Shown here: piece after piece, positions 54,507-64,000 of the stretch
Layout of the letters: each line of letters starts with the position of its first letter
Numbering within the stretch: the first letter of the stretch is position 1
Assembly: GCA_947311845.1 (NCBI GenBank)
Contig: CAMZMU010000062.1
Location: 51,829,365 to 51,893,364, forward strand
Direction: 5' to 3'
From: Poa pratensis
Taxonomy: Eukaryota > Streptophyta > Magnoliopsida > Poales > Poaceae
DNA: 64,000 nt
The notes under the pieces: generated by a model
What the model saw: the letters and a program-made list of their open reading frames with translations, nothing else
What the model was told of the DNA's origin: nothing
Database searches by the model: none
Program-made: the position numbers and the translations under genes

Positions 54507-54870
54507 ACCACATAAAAAACTATGCTGATCAGAATAAGAACTACAGAAAATCGGGTAAAAATCATCCATTTCGACATTATATTGATGCCCCATAACGCGT
54601 GAGACCGAGATAGTTGATGACATATGTCATGGTAATCTGGCACATCAAGAACGGTACACCAGTAGCATAGGACTTCCTCATTTCGGGTGCACCCTCCCGG
54701 AGTTTCATAAGGATGTGGTCAAGCAGAATAGAATGTGTCACAAGGATTGAAAGGAAAGAGGACACGGTCATGGCCAAGTTGTGCCTATCTGTGGTGACCC
54801 ATAGGTCACGGATTGACGACGGAGGAAGGGACCTCCAGGTGGGGATGGCTATCCACCAAGAACAGGTGGC
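54507..54870 (-). pseudogene. Fragment of an unidentified membrane-type protein
   Basis: A minus-strand frame reads WRSLPPSSIRDLWVTTDRHN, then NLAMTVSSFLSILVTHSILL and VPFLMCQITMTYVINYLGL. A shifted frame continues MSKWMIFTRFSVVLILISIV up to a good donor (ATGTG|GTAAGAG, ~54510). Hydrophobic segments and a splice-like end look coding, but a frameshift separates the halves and no neighbouring exon is found. Family unknown. Confidence 0.4.
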
Positions 54871-55641
54871 CTGCCACTCACTACACTCATAAGAACCATC
54901 GGCGAACCGAGATCTTAATATAATTTATATTAAACTTTTGTACTTATTTTTTATCATGATACATTCTTAACAACTACAATTTTCTACTTCTCATTGGATT
55001 GTTAATCACATAATTAAAATGACAATTTTCAGTTGCATCATTATGTTTATATAGTCGTAGTTCACATTTGAAAATAAGGTTTACATTATGCTAGATTTAA
55101 ACTATATTTTTTAGCATGGTTTTCTTCATCAATTAATTTCCATTATATGTCTAAACTGTGTACTGTATAATATTTATAGTATACACACATAAGCGTATGG
55201 TCCAACAAATATCTTAATAGAAGGTTTTATTCTATGATTTGATAAGAGTAATTATGGACACTTTAACGGTATGAACTAAACGTATCATCATTCTTTACTT
55301 CTGTTTCCATGATCAAATATGTCTTGCAACTATGGTGGGTAAAATAATGAGATAACAATGTGTGTATGTTGTGTTCTTGGTATTCAAATAGCACCATCAA
55401 TAGTAAGCATCGAGAAATCACTACATCAAATGTATTCTATTACTTTCACGTAAATACAATTTGATTGTTTTATACACTCTCCGCAACCCACTCAGTATCA
55501 TCTGCTCTATACAAGCACTCTTGCAAGTTTCAAAAATAAAGATTTAGCATAAAAATTAAGCGGACTAACTATTTTCGGGTCGCCCTACTATCACTAGTAA
55601 TATTCAGTTTTACCCGGATGTGTTATATTTTCTCAATTTTG

Positions 55642-55666
55642 CCCCCCCCCCCCCCCCCCCCCCCCC
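55642..55666. repeat. (C)25 homopolymer
   Basis: Twenty-five consecutive C's. See also the two (G)24 runs within 750 bp. Confidence 0.95.
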
Positions 55667-56239
55667 TAAACAAGCCTCGCAAATAACCAAACAGCGCGTG
55701 ACTACTAGAGGACACGGTCATGGCCAAGTTTTATTGCTTCATAATCTGACACGTCCTTGTACATCTACTAGAGGAAAGGTGTCACAATTTTTATGCCCAT
55801 TTATGTCGATTATATCATTGTGTGAGTTCCTCACGACCTGCAACATATGCCTTTCCAAAAGATTAAAGTAAAGAATTTGCTTTAAAAGATCTCAGTAATC
55901 TTCAATTCTTTTCAGGCATTGGAATACAAAAGGTGAGAGATGGAATAGTTTTGACTCAAGAAAATGCTCGAGATATTATTACTCCTATATGCGTATGACG
56001 AGTTGCAAACCCGCACCCACTCCACTATCATCTTCTGAGAAAATTACAACACGTGAAAGAGAACTCTTAAGTAGTACAGGAGCATGGTTCGTGTCTTGTA
56101 GTATCTCACGCTCACAATATTTGATATTTCCTATGCAGTTAATAAGGTATGTCATCATTTTTATGCTCCTAACTCTACACTAGATTGCGGCCAAGTGCAT
56201 TATGAGATATATTAAACATACTCGCCCTGTTGGTCTAAC

Positions 56240-57965
56240 TTTTTTTTTTCGAGGAAGACGCGCGGGGGGGGGGGGGGGGGGGGGGGGATTACTCCCCACC
56301 TGTTGTTATTATTACTCGAAAAGAGAGCTTGGCTGCCCTTACAACTGTTTTTTCAGCAATACATCGGGGGGGGGGGGGGGGGGGGGGGGAGAGAGAAACG
56401 AAAGCTAGCGATTACACAGCAACAGTATGAAGGAACGCACGCAGGCGCTCAAGATGGGGTCGGTCAGAGCCCGGGAACCTTGCAGACCAAATTAGGAGGT
56501 CCTCAGCAGAGCGTCGAATGATGTCCAGGGGGAGGCGGTCTTGGAGTTGAAAACCAAGTCGTTTCGCGCTTTCCATATGTTCCAAAGAAGCGTCGCGAGT
56601 CCAGCTTGCCAAATCGTGCAGGAAATCGATGGAGGGGGAGCCATAGTCCAGAAAGAGCCACCGTCCGGTGCGGCGAGCACACTGAGCTTTCTCCACACAA
56701 CAGCGGCAGTAGTGCACTGGAAGAAGAGGTGCCAGCTAGTTTCTTCATCACCGCAGGCCTCGCAAGCAACAGAGGGGGCGCACTGCTTCTTGAACAAGTT
56801 GGCGCGTGTACTGAGCCTGTCGACGGCGGCGAGGTACGAGAAGATTTTTACCTTCGTGGGCACGGGGAGGCGCCAGCTGATGAGAGCGTCGGTGTCGGGC
56901 GGCCGGGGAGGAGCAAGCAGTCGGTAAGCATCCCTGGAAGAGAACGGACGGGCAGGGGAGGAGTCCAGGAGCCGCGAGTCGGCTCTGTCGCGAAGCCTCG
57001 TGCCGGCGATGATGTCCTGGACCACCTGGAGTTCGGCGGAGGCCACAGCGGTTAAGGCGAGGCTGGAGCTCGAGTCCGGACGCCACGACGGTAGCAACAG
57101 TCGCGTTCGGCCGGGTGACGTGGGAGAACAACGCCGGGAACCGAAGGTAGAGCGGCGCACCGGTGCGCCACTTATCCATCCAGAAAGAGCAGCGGCGCCC
57201 GTCACGGAGCGTGACTCGCGTGAGGGCACGGTAGACGGGGAGGCAGTATGCAACAATCTTGTCGAGGAAGGAGGGGTTGGTGTTTTTATCCCCGAGGTCT
57301 CTCGCCAGCCGTTGGAAAAACCAGTTTTTCCAGGGCAGCGGTCCCGGTTGGTGAAGGCGGCCGACGAAGTGTAGGAGCAAGCACAAGTTTTGCCTGCGAA
57401 GATCCCGAAGCCCGAAGCCACCGACCTGCGTAGACAACACAACTCTATCCCAAGCAATTAGACAATGAGCACCAGAACACGACTCTTTCCCGGTCCAAAA
57501 AAAGGCACGACGTCTTTTATCAATGGTCTCAATCACACCAGCGGGAAGGAGGAAGGAGCACATGAAATAGGTAGGGAGGTTGTTGAGCACAGAGTTACAG
57601 AGAACGAGACGGCCTCTAGAGGAGAGGAGGGATGCACGCCACCCGAGAGTCTTCTGTCGATGGAGGAAATAAGGGGGCAAAGGCGAAAGAAGGGAGTTTT
57701 AGGGGGGAGAGGGGAAGTCCAAGGTAGGGTTGGGGAAAGGAGGAGATGGGACACCCAAGGGTTGCAGCCATGAGGGAGGCATGGGTTTGGTCGACATGCA
57801 TGGGGACGAAGCAAGATTTATGGAAGTTGATGGTGAGCCCGGTGGCGTTAGCGAAATCATCGAGGACGTTCTTGAGGCGGGCGATAGAAGCCACGTCCCC
57901 TTTGCAGAGGATCAGGGTGTCGTCAGCGTTACCAAGCCAAACTCCACCTTGGTCAGTGTTTTTCT
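56240..57965 (-). pseudogene. LINE ORF2 3' half (RT to zf-RVT), 5'-truncated
   Basis: Minus-strand frames: GNADDTLILCKGD (~57920, the YADD-type RT centre with Tyr replaced by Asn), QPYLGLPLS (~57730), GWRASLLSSRGRLVLCNSVL (~57640-57590), RRAFFWTGKESCSGAHCLI (~57510-57450) and zf-RVT residues FKKQCAPSVACEACGDEETS then WHLFFQCTTAAVVW (~56790-56690). It ends with LWNIWKARNDLVFN (~56560). The poly(A) appears as T's at 56239-56249. Two frameshifts. The 5' end joins Copia RNase H sequence directly. Confidence 0.85.
56264..56389. repeat. Two (G)24 homopolymers
   Basis: Runs of 24 G's at 56264-56287 and 56366-56389, in the 3' UTR of the antisense LINE, 78 bp apart. Confidence 0.95.
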
Positions 57966-58330
57966 GATGCTTTTGCACATGTTACTTAGATGATCGTAGA
58001 TCAACTGGAGCTTTTGCTGTCTTTTTTGGACCACATCTTATTTTTTGAAGTGCAAAGAAACATGTCACGATTTTTAGGTCTAGTAGAGAAACAGAGTATA
58101 AATCTCTTACAAGTGCAACTACCGAAATAGTTTGGGTGCAGTCATTACTTGAAGGGCTTCGAGTCAAGTTCACTCAACTGTCATGCATGTGTTGTGATAA
58201 TCTAGGTGCAACATATGTATCAACAAATTCAGTGTTTCATAGAAGAGATGAGCGTATTGAGATAGACTTCCACTTTTGCAAGAGAAAGAGTTCTTGTCGT
58301 GGTGTGATCACGGCAGATGTCATAGGATGG

Positions 58331-60417
58331 CTTGAGTTGGGGCCGATGGACGCTAGTGATACCGGGGAGGGCTAGAGCGCTAAGGAGCACACACAGAAAA
58401 CACGAAACACACCGCGATCTACCCAGGTTCAGGGCCCTCGTGAGGAGGAAAAACCACTACTCCTGCCTGTCTCTCTCTATGTATCTCTGAAACACAAATA
58501 CAAGCTGCTCCTCGAGCTGTATGATCTAGCAATGGAAATGAGCACAAGGTAAAGGATGAAGCTATGGGGTGAAATGTCTCTCAGGGGATCGTCCCTCACG
58601 CAGGAGGGGGTGAAGCCCTATTTATAGGCTAAACCGAGGTGCTGTCTAATCTCGGTACTGTAGCCACTGGCATCCGTGTCAGCAGCGTGCTCATGATGGT
58701 GGCCTCTGCTACGCACACGTACGCCCGTGTCAGCAGCATGGTCATGAAGGTGCCTCTGCCACGGACAGGAGATGACCTGTATTGCCTCGAGCCCAGCACT
58801 CCCTCGAGCCCAGCACTGCCTCGATATCTACTCCCACATGTGCCCGGTGTCAGAGATAAGCATGCCTATCACCTCGAACCTGCATCATACCTCCTGCCAC
58901 GCTTCCGTGTCAGACGGGATGTGACCGTGGCATTGACTTTGCGCCTCTTCTCTTTAACCCGGCATGGATATGCCGGATTTCCCTTCCTTGGCTTTTCTCC
59001 TCTGCACATAAGAGCAGACACAGAGATACCGACATTCATATGTCAGTTGTTACATGTCGGTCAGTATATGCCGGATTACTCCAAAGTCATATCCCGGCCC
59101 CTTCTGGGCCCGGTTACCTCGGTCAGCCCCATCACAATAACTCGGCCCCTTCTGGGCCTGGCTATCTCGGTTTACTTCAGCACTGTATCTCGGCCCCTTC
59201 TAGGCCTTACTGTCTCGGTTTCCCCATACCTCGGTCCATTCTTGGACACAGCTTATACCATATCATGACCCTACCCCGGGGTAGCCCCCGACATTAGTCC
59301 CCGAAGCTGGTGCGGTCCTGCAGACTCGGATGAAGGGCCACACCGGGTTTACAAAATCAAATCAACTTGACCAACTATCCCACATTCTTATGTCGGCCCA
59401 TCTCACAAATCAGGAGCCAAACCTCCAATTACTTCTGACATTTATCCTTATGTCGGTTTCTCCGACATAAGAAGATTTCCTCGATCTCCTCAAAGATATT
59501 GCCACTGCACGTGGCAACAAAACTCTGCGTGTTGCCTAGGTTCTGGTGCGCGGACAGACGTGCCTCTGCACGCATGCCAGCCATGTCACGCGAGCTGTAT
59601 GAACTGTCACGTTCTCTGAGCACTCGAGTGCTTTGACCACGTCAGCGCGCACATTACTGCGCGGCTCCTGGATTCTCGCGCCAGTAACCGCACCACTAAC
59701 CACGCCCCTGGCAGTTTCCACTTTACGGCCCACGATGCGGCCGATCTTGCGGCCGTTTTCACCGCACATTGCGCAGATCGTGCGCAGTAAATCCGCGCGG
59801 CGGTTCCGGGGATCGTGCGCGGTGAAAATGCTAACTGCACACCTCCCTTGCCTTTAAATAGGGGAGCGGGGCACCCCTCTTCTTCTTCTTCTTCTTCTTC
59901 TCCACTTTCCTCTCCTCTTCCTCTGCGCCATTGCCGCCGCCACACAGAGCACATCGCGCAGATCGCTCCGCCACCGCACCGGAGTTCTTCACACCGCCGC
60001 AGCGCCACCGCCGAGCCACAGCTCTCCATCGACGCATCTTGCACTCCTCTGGTAAGTTGCTTGCCTTTAGCCTTGGCGACGAACACGTTCATCTCCCGTG
60101 ATGAACTTGTTCATCCTCTCCGATGAACTTGCTCATCCTCTTCGTAGTTACTTTAAGCTCGTTCGCTTTAGATCTCTTCTAGATCTTCTTCACCGTGCTT
60201 TTTATTAGCCTTGCACTAGTTTATCACTATGCTTCTTTAGATTCAACCCATAGATCTTGCATTTATCTTCTGTTTTTCCTTCTCCGTAAATCCTTCCGCA
60301 AAACACTTAGCGGCAGATTTGTGTTTCCCGCCATTATTCCTTTTCCCCTTTGTTGCTCAAATATTTCAAGATACTTATCCCGGTCAAATCTCTGCCTCTT
60401 TTCAGAATCCTTCCGAG
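58331..60417 (+). other. Non-coding 5' region of a Gypsy-type element
   Basis: No gene. The style (TACCCAGGTTCAGGGCCCTC at ~58420, TATTTATAGGCT at 58619, dense CTCGG motifs) is that of grass LTR-retrotransposon non-coding DNA. Between 59090 and 59240 an imperfect ~50-bp unit beginning CTCGGCCCCTTCTGGGCC recurs three to four times. I cannot place LTR borders or a primer-binding site. Confidence 0.45.
59853..59860 (+). promoter_or_regulatory. TATA-like box of the Gypsy-type ORF
   Basis: TTTAAATA followed by GGGGAGCGGGGCACCCC and a (TCT)n leader (59878-59900), ~560 bp upstream of the ATG at 60418. Confidence 0.4.
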
Positions 60418-63400
60418 ATGTCTTCCAGCAACATTCCGGATCCCACCGACACTACCGCAGAGGAGGGTGAGCGCGCTGGATGGGAAGGTTCCGATGTTTC
60501 CCAAGTGGAGATAAATTGGCTCATCAAAACTCGGCACATCCCGCAAGGGCTGATATGCCGGGTCCCTGGCAACGAGGCCGAGCCGAGTTTGCAACCCGGC
60601 GAGCGCGTGGTTTTTGTCGCGCACTTCGAGCGCGGCTTTGGCCTCCCGGCGAGCCCCTTTTTTCCGAAGCTTCCTAAACAAATTTCATCTTCAACCCCAT
60701 CATCTTCCAGCCAACACCATCACCACTCTCTCGGTGTATGTCGCTTTCTCCGAGGGATATCTCGGTCTTTGGCCCACCGTTGACCTCTGGGCCAAGTACT
60801 TCCAACTCCGGAAGCAGAGTGTCCCGGATCCAGAGAACAAGAACTTTCCCAAGGATATGACCCCATGCGGAGCCGCTACCATTATACCTCGGAGAGGTTC
60901 CATCTTTCCTCGGATTTACGGCTTGGAGTCATGCCGGAAGTGGCAGCGCACGTTCTTCTACGTGAAGAGCCCGGACAATGCCGATCTCCTCAACTTGCCG
61001 ACATTCACTCTCGGTGCCCCCACCGAGCAGCATAACTGGACCTTCAACCCCAAGGAGACGAATCTCGAGATTAATCAGATTCACAAGTACGTCATCTCGT
61101 TCCAGTCGGAAGGGATGGTGGCTGATGACCTCTTGAGAACCTTCATCAGCCGCCGAGTTTCCCCCTCCAGAACCGAGTTCACAAGATCTGCCACATGAGT
61201 GGCCGATATGACCCTACTCGGGTCAGCACTCATGAGTTGAGCAAAGCAGAGGTCCGTAGACGCGTCAAGTCGATTGCCAGGACAAAGATGCCCGAGGAAT
61301 GGGTATGGGGTAAAGAACCCCATAACAGAACTCGGCTTCCGGAGCTAGTAAGTAACATACGATCTCGACCGACATATTTTGCCTGCCGACACAACTTTTA
61401 TGTCGGCATTAAACTTTGCTTCTAGAATAACCCGGTTTCACTTCATCTGTACCGCAGCTATTTGCTCAGCAAACTAAGGAGGACGGAGCTAATCCCTCCG
61501 CCACATGGGGCCAAGATTTAGCTGCCCCGGCCGTCGCCGAGGTTGAAGACCCGGACGACGAAGATCACATGCCGATTCCGGCTGCTGGCGCCCCTGCCTC
61601 GGGTAATGACGACGATGACGATGATTGTGAAATTCTAGAGGTATTTGATGCTCGTCCTCTGGCCTTTGCTTACCCAAAACCTTCGACACCAGTTGACCCG
61701 GCAGGCCAAGCTCCGAGTACGCGCCCTGCTACCACGGACAACCGAGGCGCGTCTCACAAACGCGCAGGGACTGGTATCTCAGATACCGGGACCTCAGAAG
61801 CCCCAACCCCCGCAAAGAAGAAACAGAAGATGCAGAAGAAGCCGGGACAGAAGCCCCGGGGCAAGAAGATGCCACCAGTCACACAAGGGTGAGATATCCT
61901 TTGCTGATATACAAGCATTTCCCTTTCTTCTTTTAACTGAGTTAATATTTCTCCGAGGTAACATCTTTTCTTGTCTCGACGCAGCGCCGCCCTTGAGGTT
62001 AACCAGAGTGCATCTAACATGCGCTCACCTATTCCGCCGCCAGCTGCGGCACCTCTGTCAACTGACACTGGAGCTGCTAGCCCAACAAGGGCGAGTCCTC
62101 CCCCGGCACATACAACTCCTAGCGTCATACTTCTGCCGGCTTCTGATGTCGCACCTGGAGGAGGCCAAGATGCCCCCAAAAACCTCGGCCGTTGACCGAG
62201 ATGCCGATCCCGGTGCCCCAATCAAGGACTCCGAGACAGCGCGGACCGAGGCTCCGCTGGCACCGGATCAGCAGCACAGCCACAAGCACAACAGCAGCAG
62301 CAACAACAACACAAGCCGCAGCAACCGCAGCCACAGCAACAGCCAGCGCCGAAGTCCACTACGAAGTCCACCGAGTTATCAACTCGGAAATCTACTTCAC
62401 CGCGCAAGCCGCCACAGAGTCAAGTGGCCACCGGGAAACAACTTGTTAACCCGGCGAAACAAGTGGTGCTGACTCCAACCACTACACCGGCCCACCAAGC
62501 TCTCACTGCCTCTGTCTCCCGAGTTTCCACTGGCAGCTGGGGTTTTCCTCGACTTCGAACTCAAAGCGGACATAGCTTGGGCTCAGAGGAGCAGTATCAC
62601 ATGGATTGGAATGCCACCGATACTGGCGAGGTTTCTTCTGCGAATCCGGCCAACCGACATCCAGCTGGACCCAGCGCACTCGCTCAGTCCATGCACAACT
62701 TGCAAGTTGCGACCCTTCGAGCCAGCCAGGTCGCCGAGGTAAATTTCCTCGGCCACACCTTTCTTTCCTCTGCAATAGATGATAAACATATACAATCCCC
62801 AGTCCCGAGATCCGGATCGAGTGATCGGCGCTCACCCGAGTAAAGATCACTCGGTGCGGATCTTCACAAAATTTCCACCATCAAGTTCAAAAAATCTGAG
62901 ACCCAGTCCCCGAGATTCGGGTCGAGTTTTACTCAGCATGAATCTTCAAAAAATTATATTAACATTTTGCTTGTTTCAGGACTGCACCAATGCTCGGACT
63001 GGAGTATTCCAGAAGCTGCTCCTGGACCACAACAAACTCAAGAGCTCCTACAAGCAGCTGCAGGAGATGCTGAAGAACAAGGAGATCGCGCACAACGCTG
63101 CGCTCCAGAAGGAGAAAACCGAGGTGTCTCGGCTCCAGAAGGAGCTTGAACGGGCTCAAAATGAGAAATCCGAGCTGGAGAAAGCTCTGAAGCAGCGGGA
63201 AGAAGGAGCTTTGAAGCAAAAGGAGCTCCTCGACCAGACCGAGGCTCGCGCCACCTCGGTTCAACAAGAATTGGATGCCCTCAAGGCCAAATGCGATAGC
63301 TGGCTGGCCAAGCTCACCCGGATCAACAACGAGATGGACAGTGAGTTTTCTTCACCTTTTCTTTTCATTTCCTTTGCTTCTGCCGACATTAGAAATATGC

Positions 63401-64000
63401 CGGTACATGGCTTAACTCGGTAACAGCTTTTCTTTCTTCAGAGCAATTTTCCCACTCCAAGGCCGCCGCAGCAAACACTGTCCGCAAGGCACGAGACAAG
63501 AGAGCAGAGTCTGGCCCGATTCCGGAGGAATGGGACATTGAAGATCATCTGACGGCTCTGGATGCTCGCATATCTGCTCTGAAGTGCATTGGTACCGAGC
63601 TCCTTGATGCTGGTATCCGGGTTTACAATACTCTATGGCCAGAGTAAGAGACCCCAGCTACCATTGCCGAGTTATCCAAGTGCTTGCTGACTGCCGAGAC
63701 AAGGCTCCGAGAGTGGAGATCTTCCTCAGCTCGCGCCGGCGCAGATCAAACTTTGACCTTTGTGCTTTCATGGTACGAGTCAATCGACCTGAGAGCACTG
63801 CAATCTCTGCGCTCCGACTCAAAATGAACGTCGGATCCAACACTGATCCAGAGCCGCAAGGAAGCAGCCGCATTTATGGCCAACTGCGCCCAGACCCAAT
63901 ACTTCATTCCTGGTCCCGTCTACTCCGACGGTGAAGATGATGACGTCGAAGAAGAGGATGATGATGAGGCAGAGGAAGCTGATGAGGAGACCGAGGCTGA
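60418..64000 (+). pseudogene. Gypsy-type element accessory ORF (putative gypsy-type transposon domain), decayed, partial
   Basis: The start MSSSNIPDPTDTTAEE leads into INWLIKTRHIPQGLICRVPG and GERVVFVAHFERGFGLP, the plant 'putative gypsy type transposon' (transposase_28-like) domain. After one extra T at 60658-60663 it resumes as LNKFHLQPHHLPAN and SEGYLGLWPTVDLWAKYF. A second frameshift lies near 61164. Then come HELSKAEVRRRVKSIARTK, an acidic and basic linker, a TGA near 62195, a Gln-rich stretch, a long coiled coil (63000-63340: QKEKTEVSRLQKELERAQNE) and, after a TAA near 63644, the usual ATIAELSKCLLTAETRLREW region with an acidic end. Introns with GT-AG are recognisable (for example 61348, 61889, 62740). 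These ORFs occur in Gypsy-related elements next to gag/pol, which would lie beyond the window. Confidence 0.75.

Larger units (their letters stand above)
55873..58330 (+). pseudogene. Copia pol fragment (RT end and RNase H), split by an antisense LINE
   Basis: 55873-56240 encodes the end of a Copia reverse transcriptase: FALKDLSNLQFF, QKVRDGIVLTQENARDIIT, then in the next frame TSCKPAPTPLSSSEKIT and CIMRYIKHTRPVGLTF. 57966-58330 continues with RNase H: DDRRSTGAF-like residues, SATTEIVWVQSLLEGLRV, CDNLGATYVSTNSVFH and RIEIDFHFCKRK. Between them sits a minus-strand LINE (56240-57965). Frameshifts are frequent. LTRs, gag and integrase are not seen here. Confidence 0.82.

Noticed and set aside
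58380..59300. A defined LTR
   Set aside because: Sequence style suggests LTR DNA, but I could not find TG...CA ends, a primer-binding site or a second copy in the window.

Overview
This is plant nuclear DNA, almost certainly from a large-genome grass (Poaceae; Pooideae/Triticeae is my best guess). The reasons are GT-AG introns in every real gene, plant-specific families (DUF295 F-box, pectin acetylesterase, plant-type Rab-A, LTV1), a nuclear tRNA-His, and a dense layer of Stowaway, Tourist/Harbinger, CACTA, MULE, Helitron, LINE, Copia and Gypsy-type elements with a few small gene islands between them. No prokaryotic, plastid or viral backbone is visible. The species call is an inference; no search was run.

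Layout. 0-4.6 kb: LINE remnants around an F-box/DUF295 gene with a 7-bp frameshifting insertion. 5-8.5 kb: an intact 12-exon pectin acetylesterase gene (minus strand). 8.8-13.1 kb: a structurally complete PIF/Harbinger transposon with perfect 31-bp TIRs, a TTA target duplication, a DDE transposase and a Myb/SANT partner protein. 13.2-16.5 kb: a 543-bp retroposon, then an old LINE split by a CACTA element, then a MITE. 18.8-20.8 kb: a decayed reading frame, a ~245-bp tandem repeat and a tRNA-His(GUG). 22.2-28.7 kb: a HAD-family hydrolase (SDT1/pyrimidine 5'-nucleotidase-like) whose exon 4 is split by a 4.25-kb Helitron. 29.3-30.2 kb: the 5' part of an LTV1 gene with a 1-nt frameshift. 33.1-34.0 kb: an intact Rab-A GTPase (minus). 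36.2-36.6 kb: a solo LTR. 38.6-42.8 kb: a MULE with a 9-bp target duplication, a retained transposase C-terminus, a retroposon in its right arm and a tandem duplication of that arm. 45-46 kb: a LINE remnant. 46.9-48.7 kb: an intact SNARE-associated/VTT membrane-protein gene. 49.5-50.1 kb: a single-exon gene of unknown function with a good TATA box (minus). 51.4-55.9 kb: MITEs, repeats and a broken membrane-protein fragment. 55.9-58.3 kb: a Copia pol fragment interrupted by an antisense LINE. 58.3-64 kb: non-coding DNA and a decayed accessory ORF of a Gypsy-type element running off the window.

The best candidate for something new is the Helitron at 23623-27876. It sits exactly between A and T of a TAT codon. 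A GT donor lies 9 nt inside its 5' end, and its terminal CTAG supplies an AG acceptor at its last base. Splicing there would remove the element as a ready-made intron and leave a 9-nt, in-frame, three-residue footprint in an otherwise intact enzyme. The same Helitron carries two related 3' termini and a 1.8-kb, 22-bp minisatellite that is open in all six frames. A second theme is a set of very short poly(A)-tailed insertions flanked by 14-16-bp direct repeats, which look like extremely truncated target-primed retroposition events.
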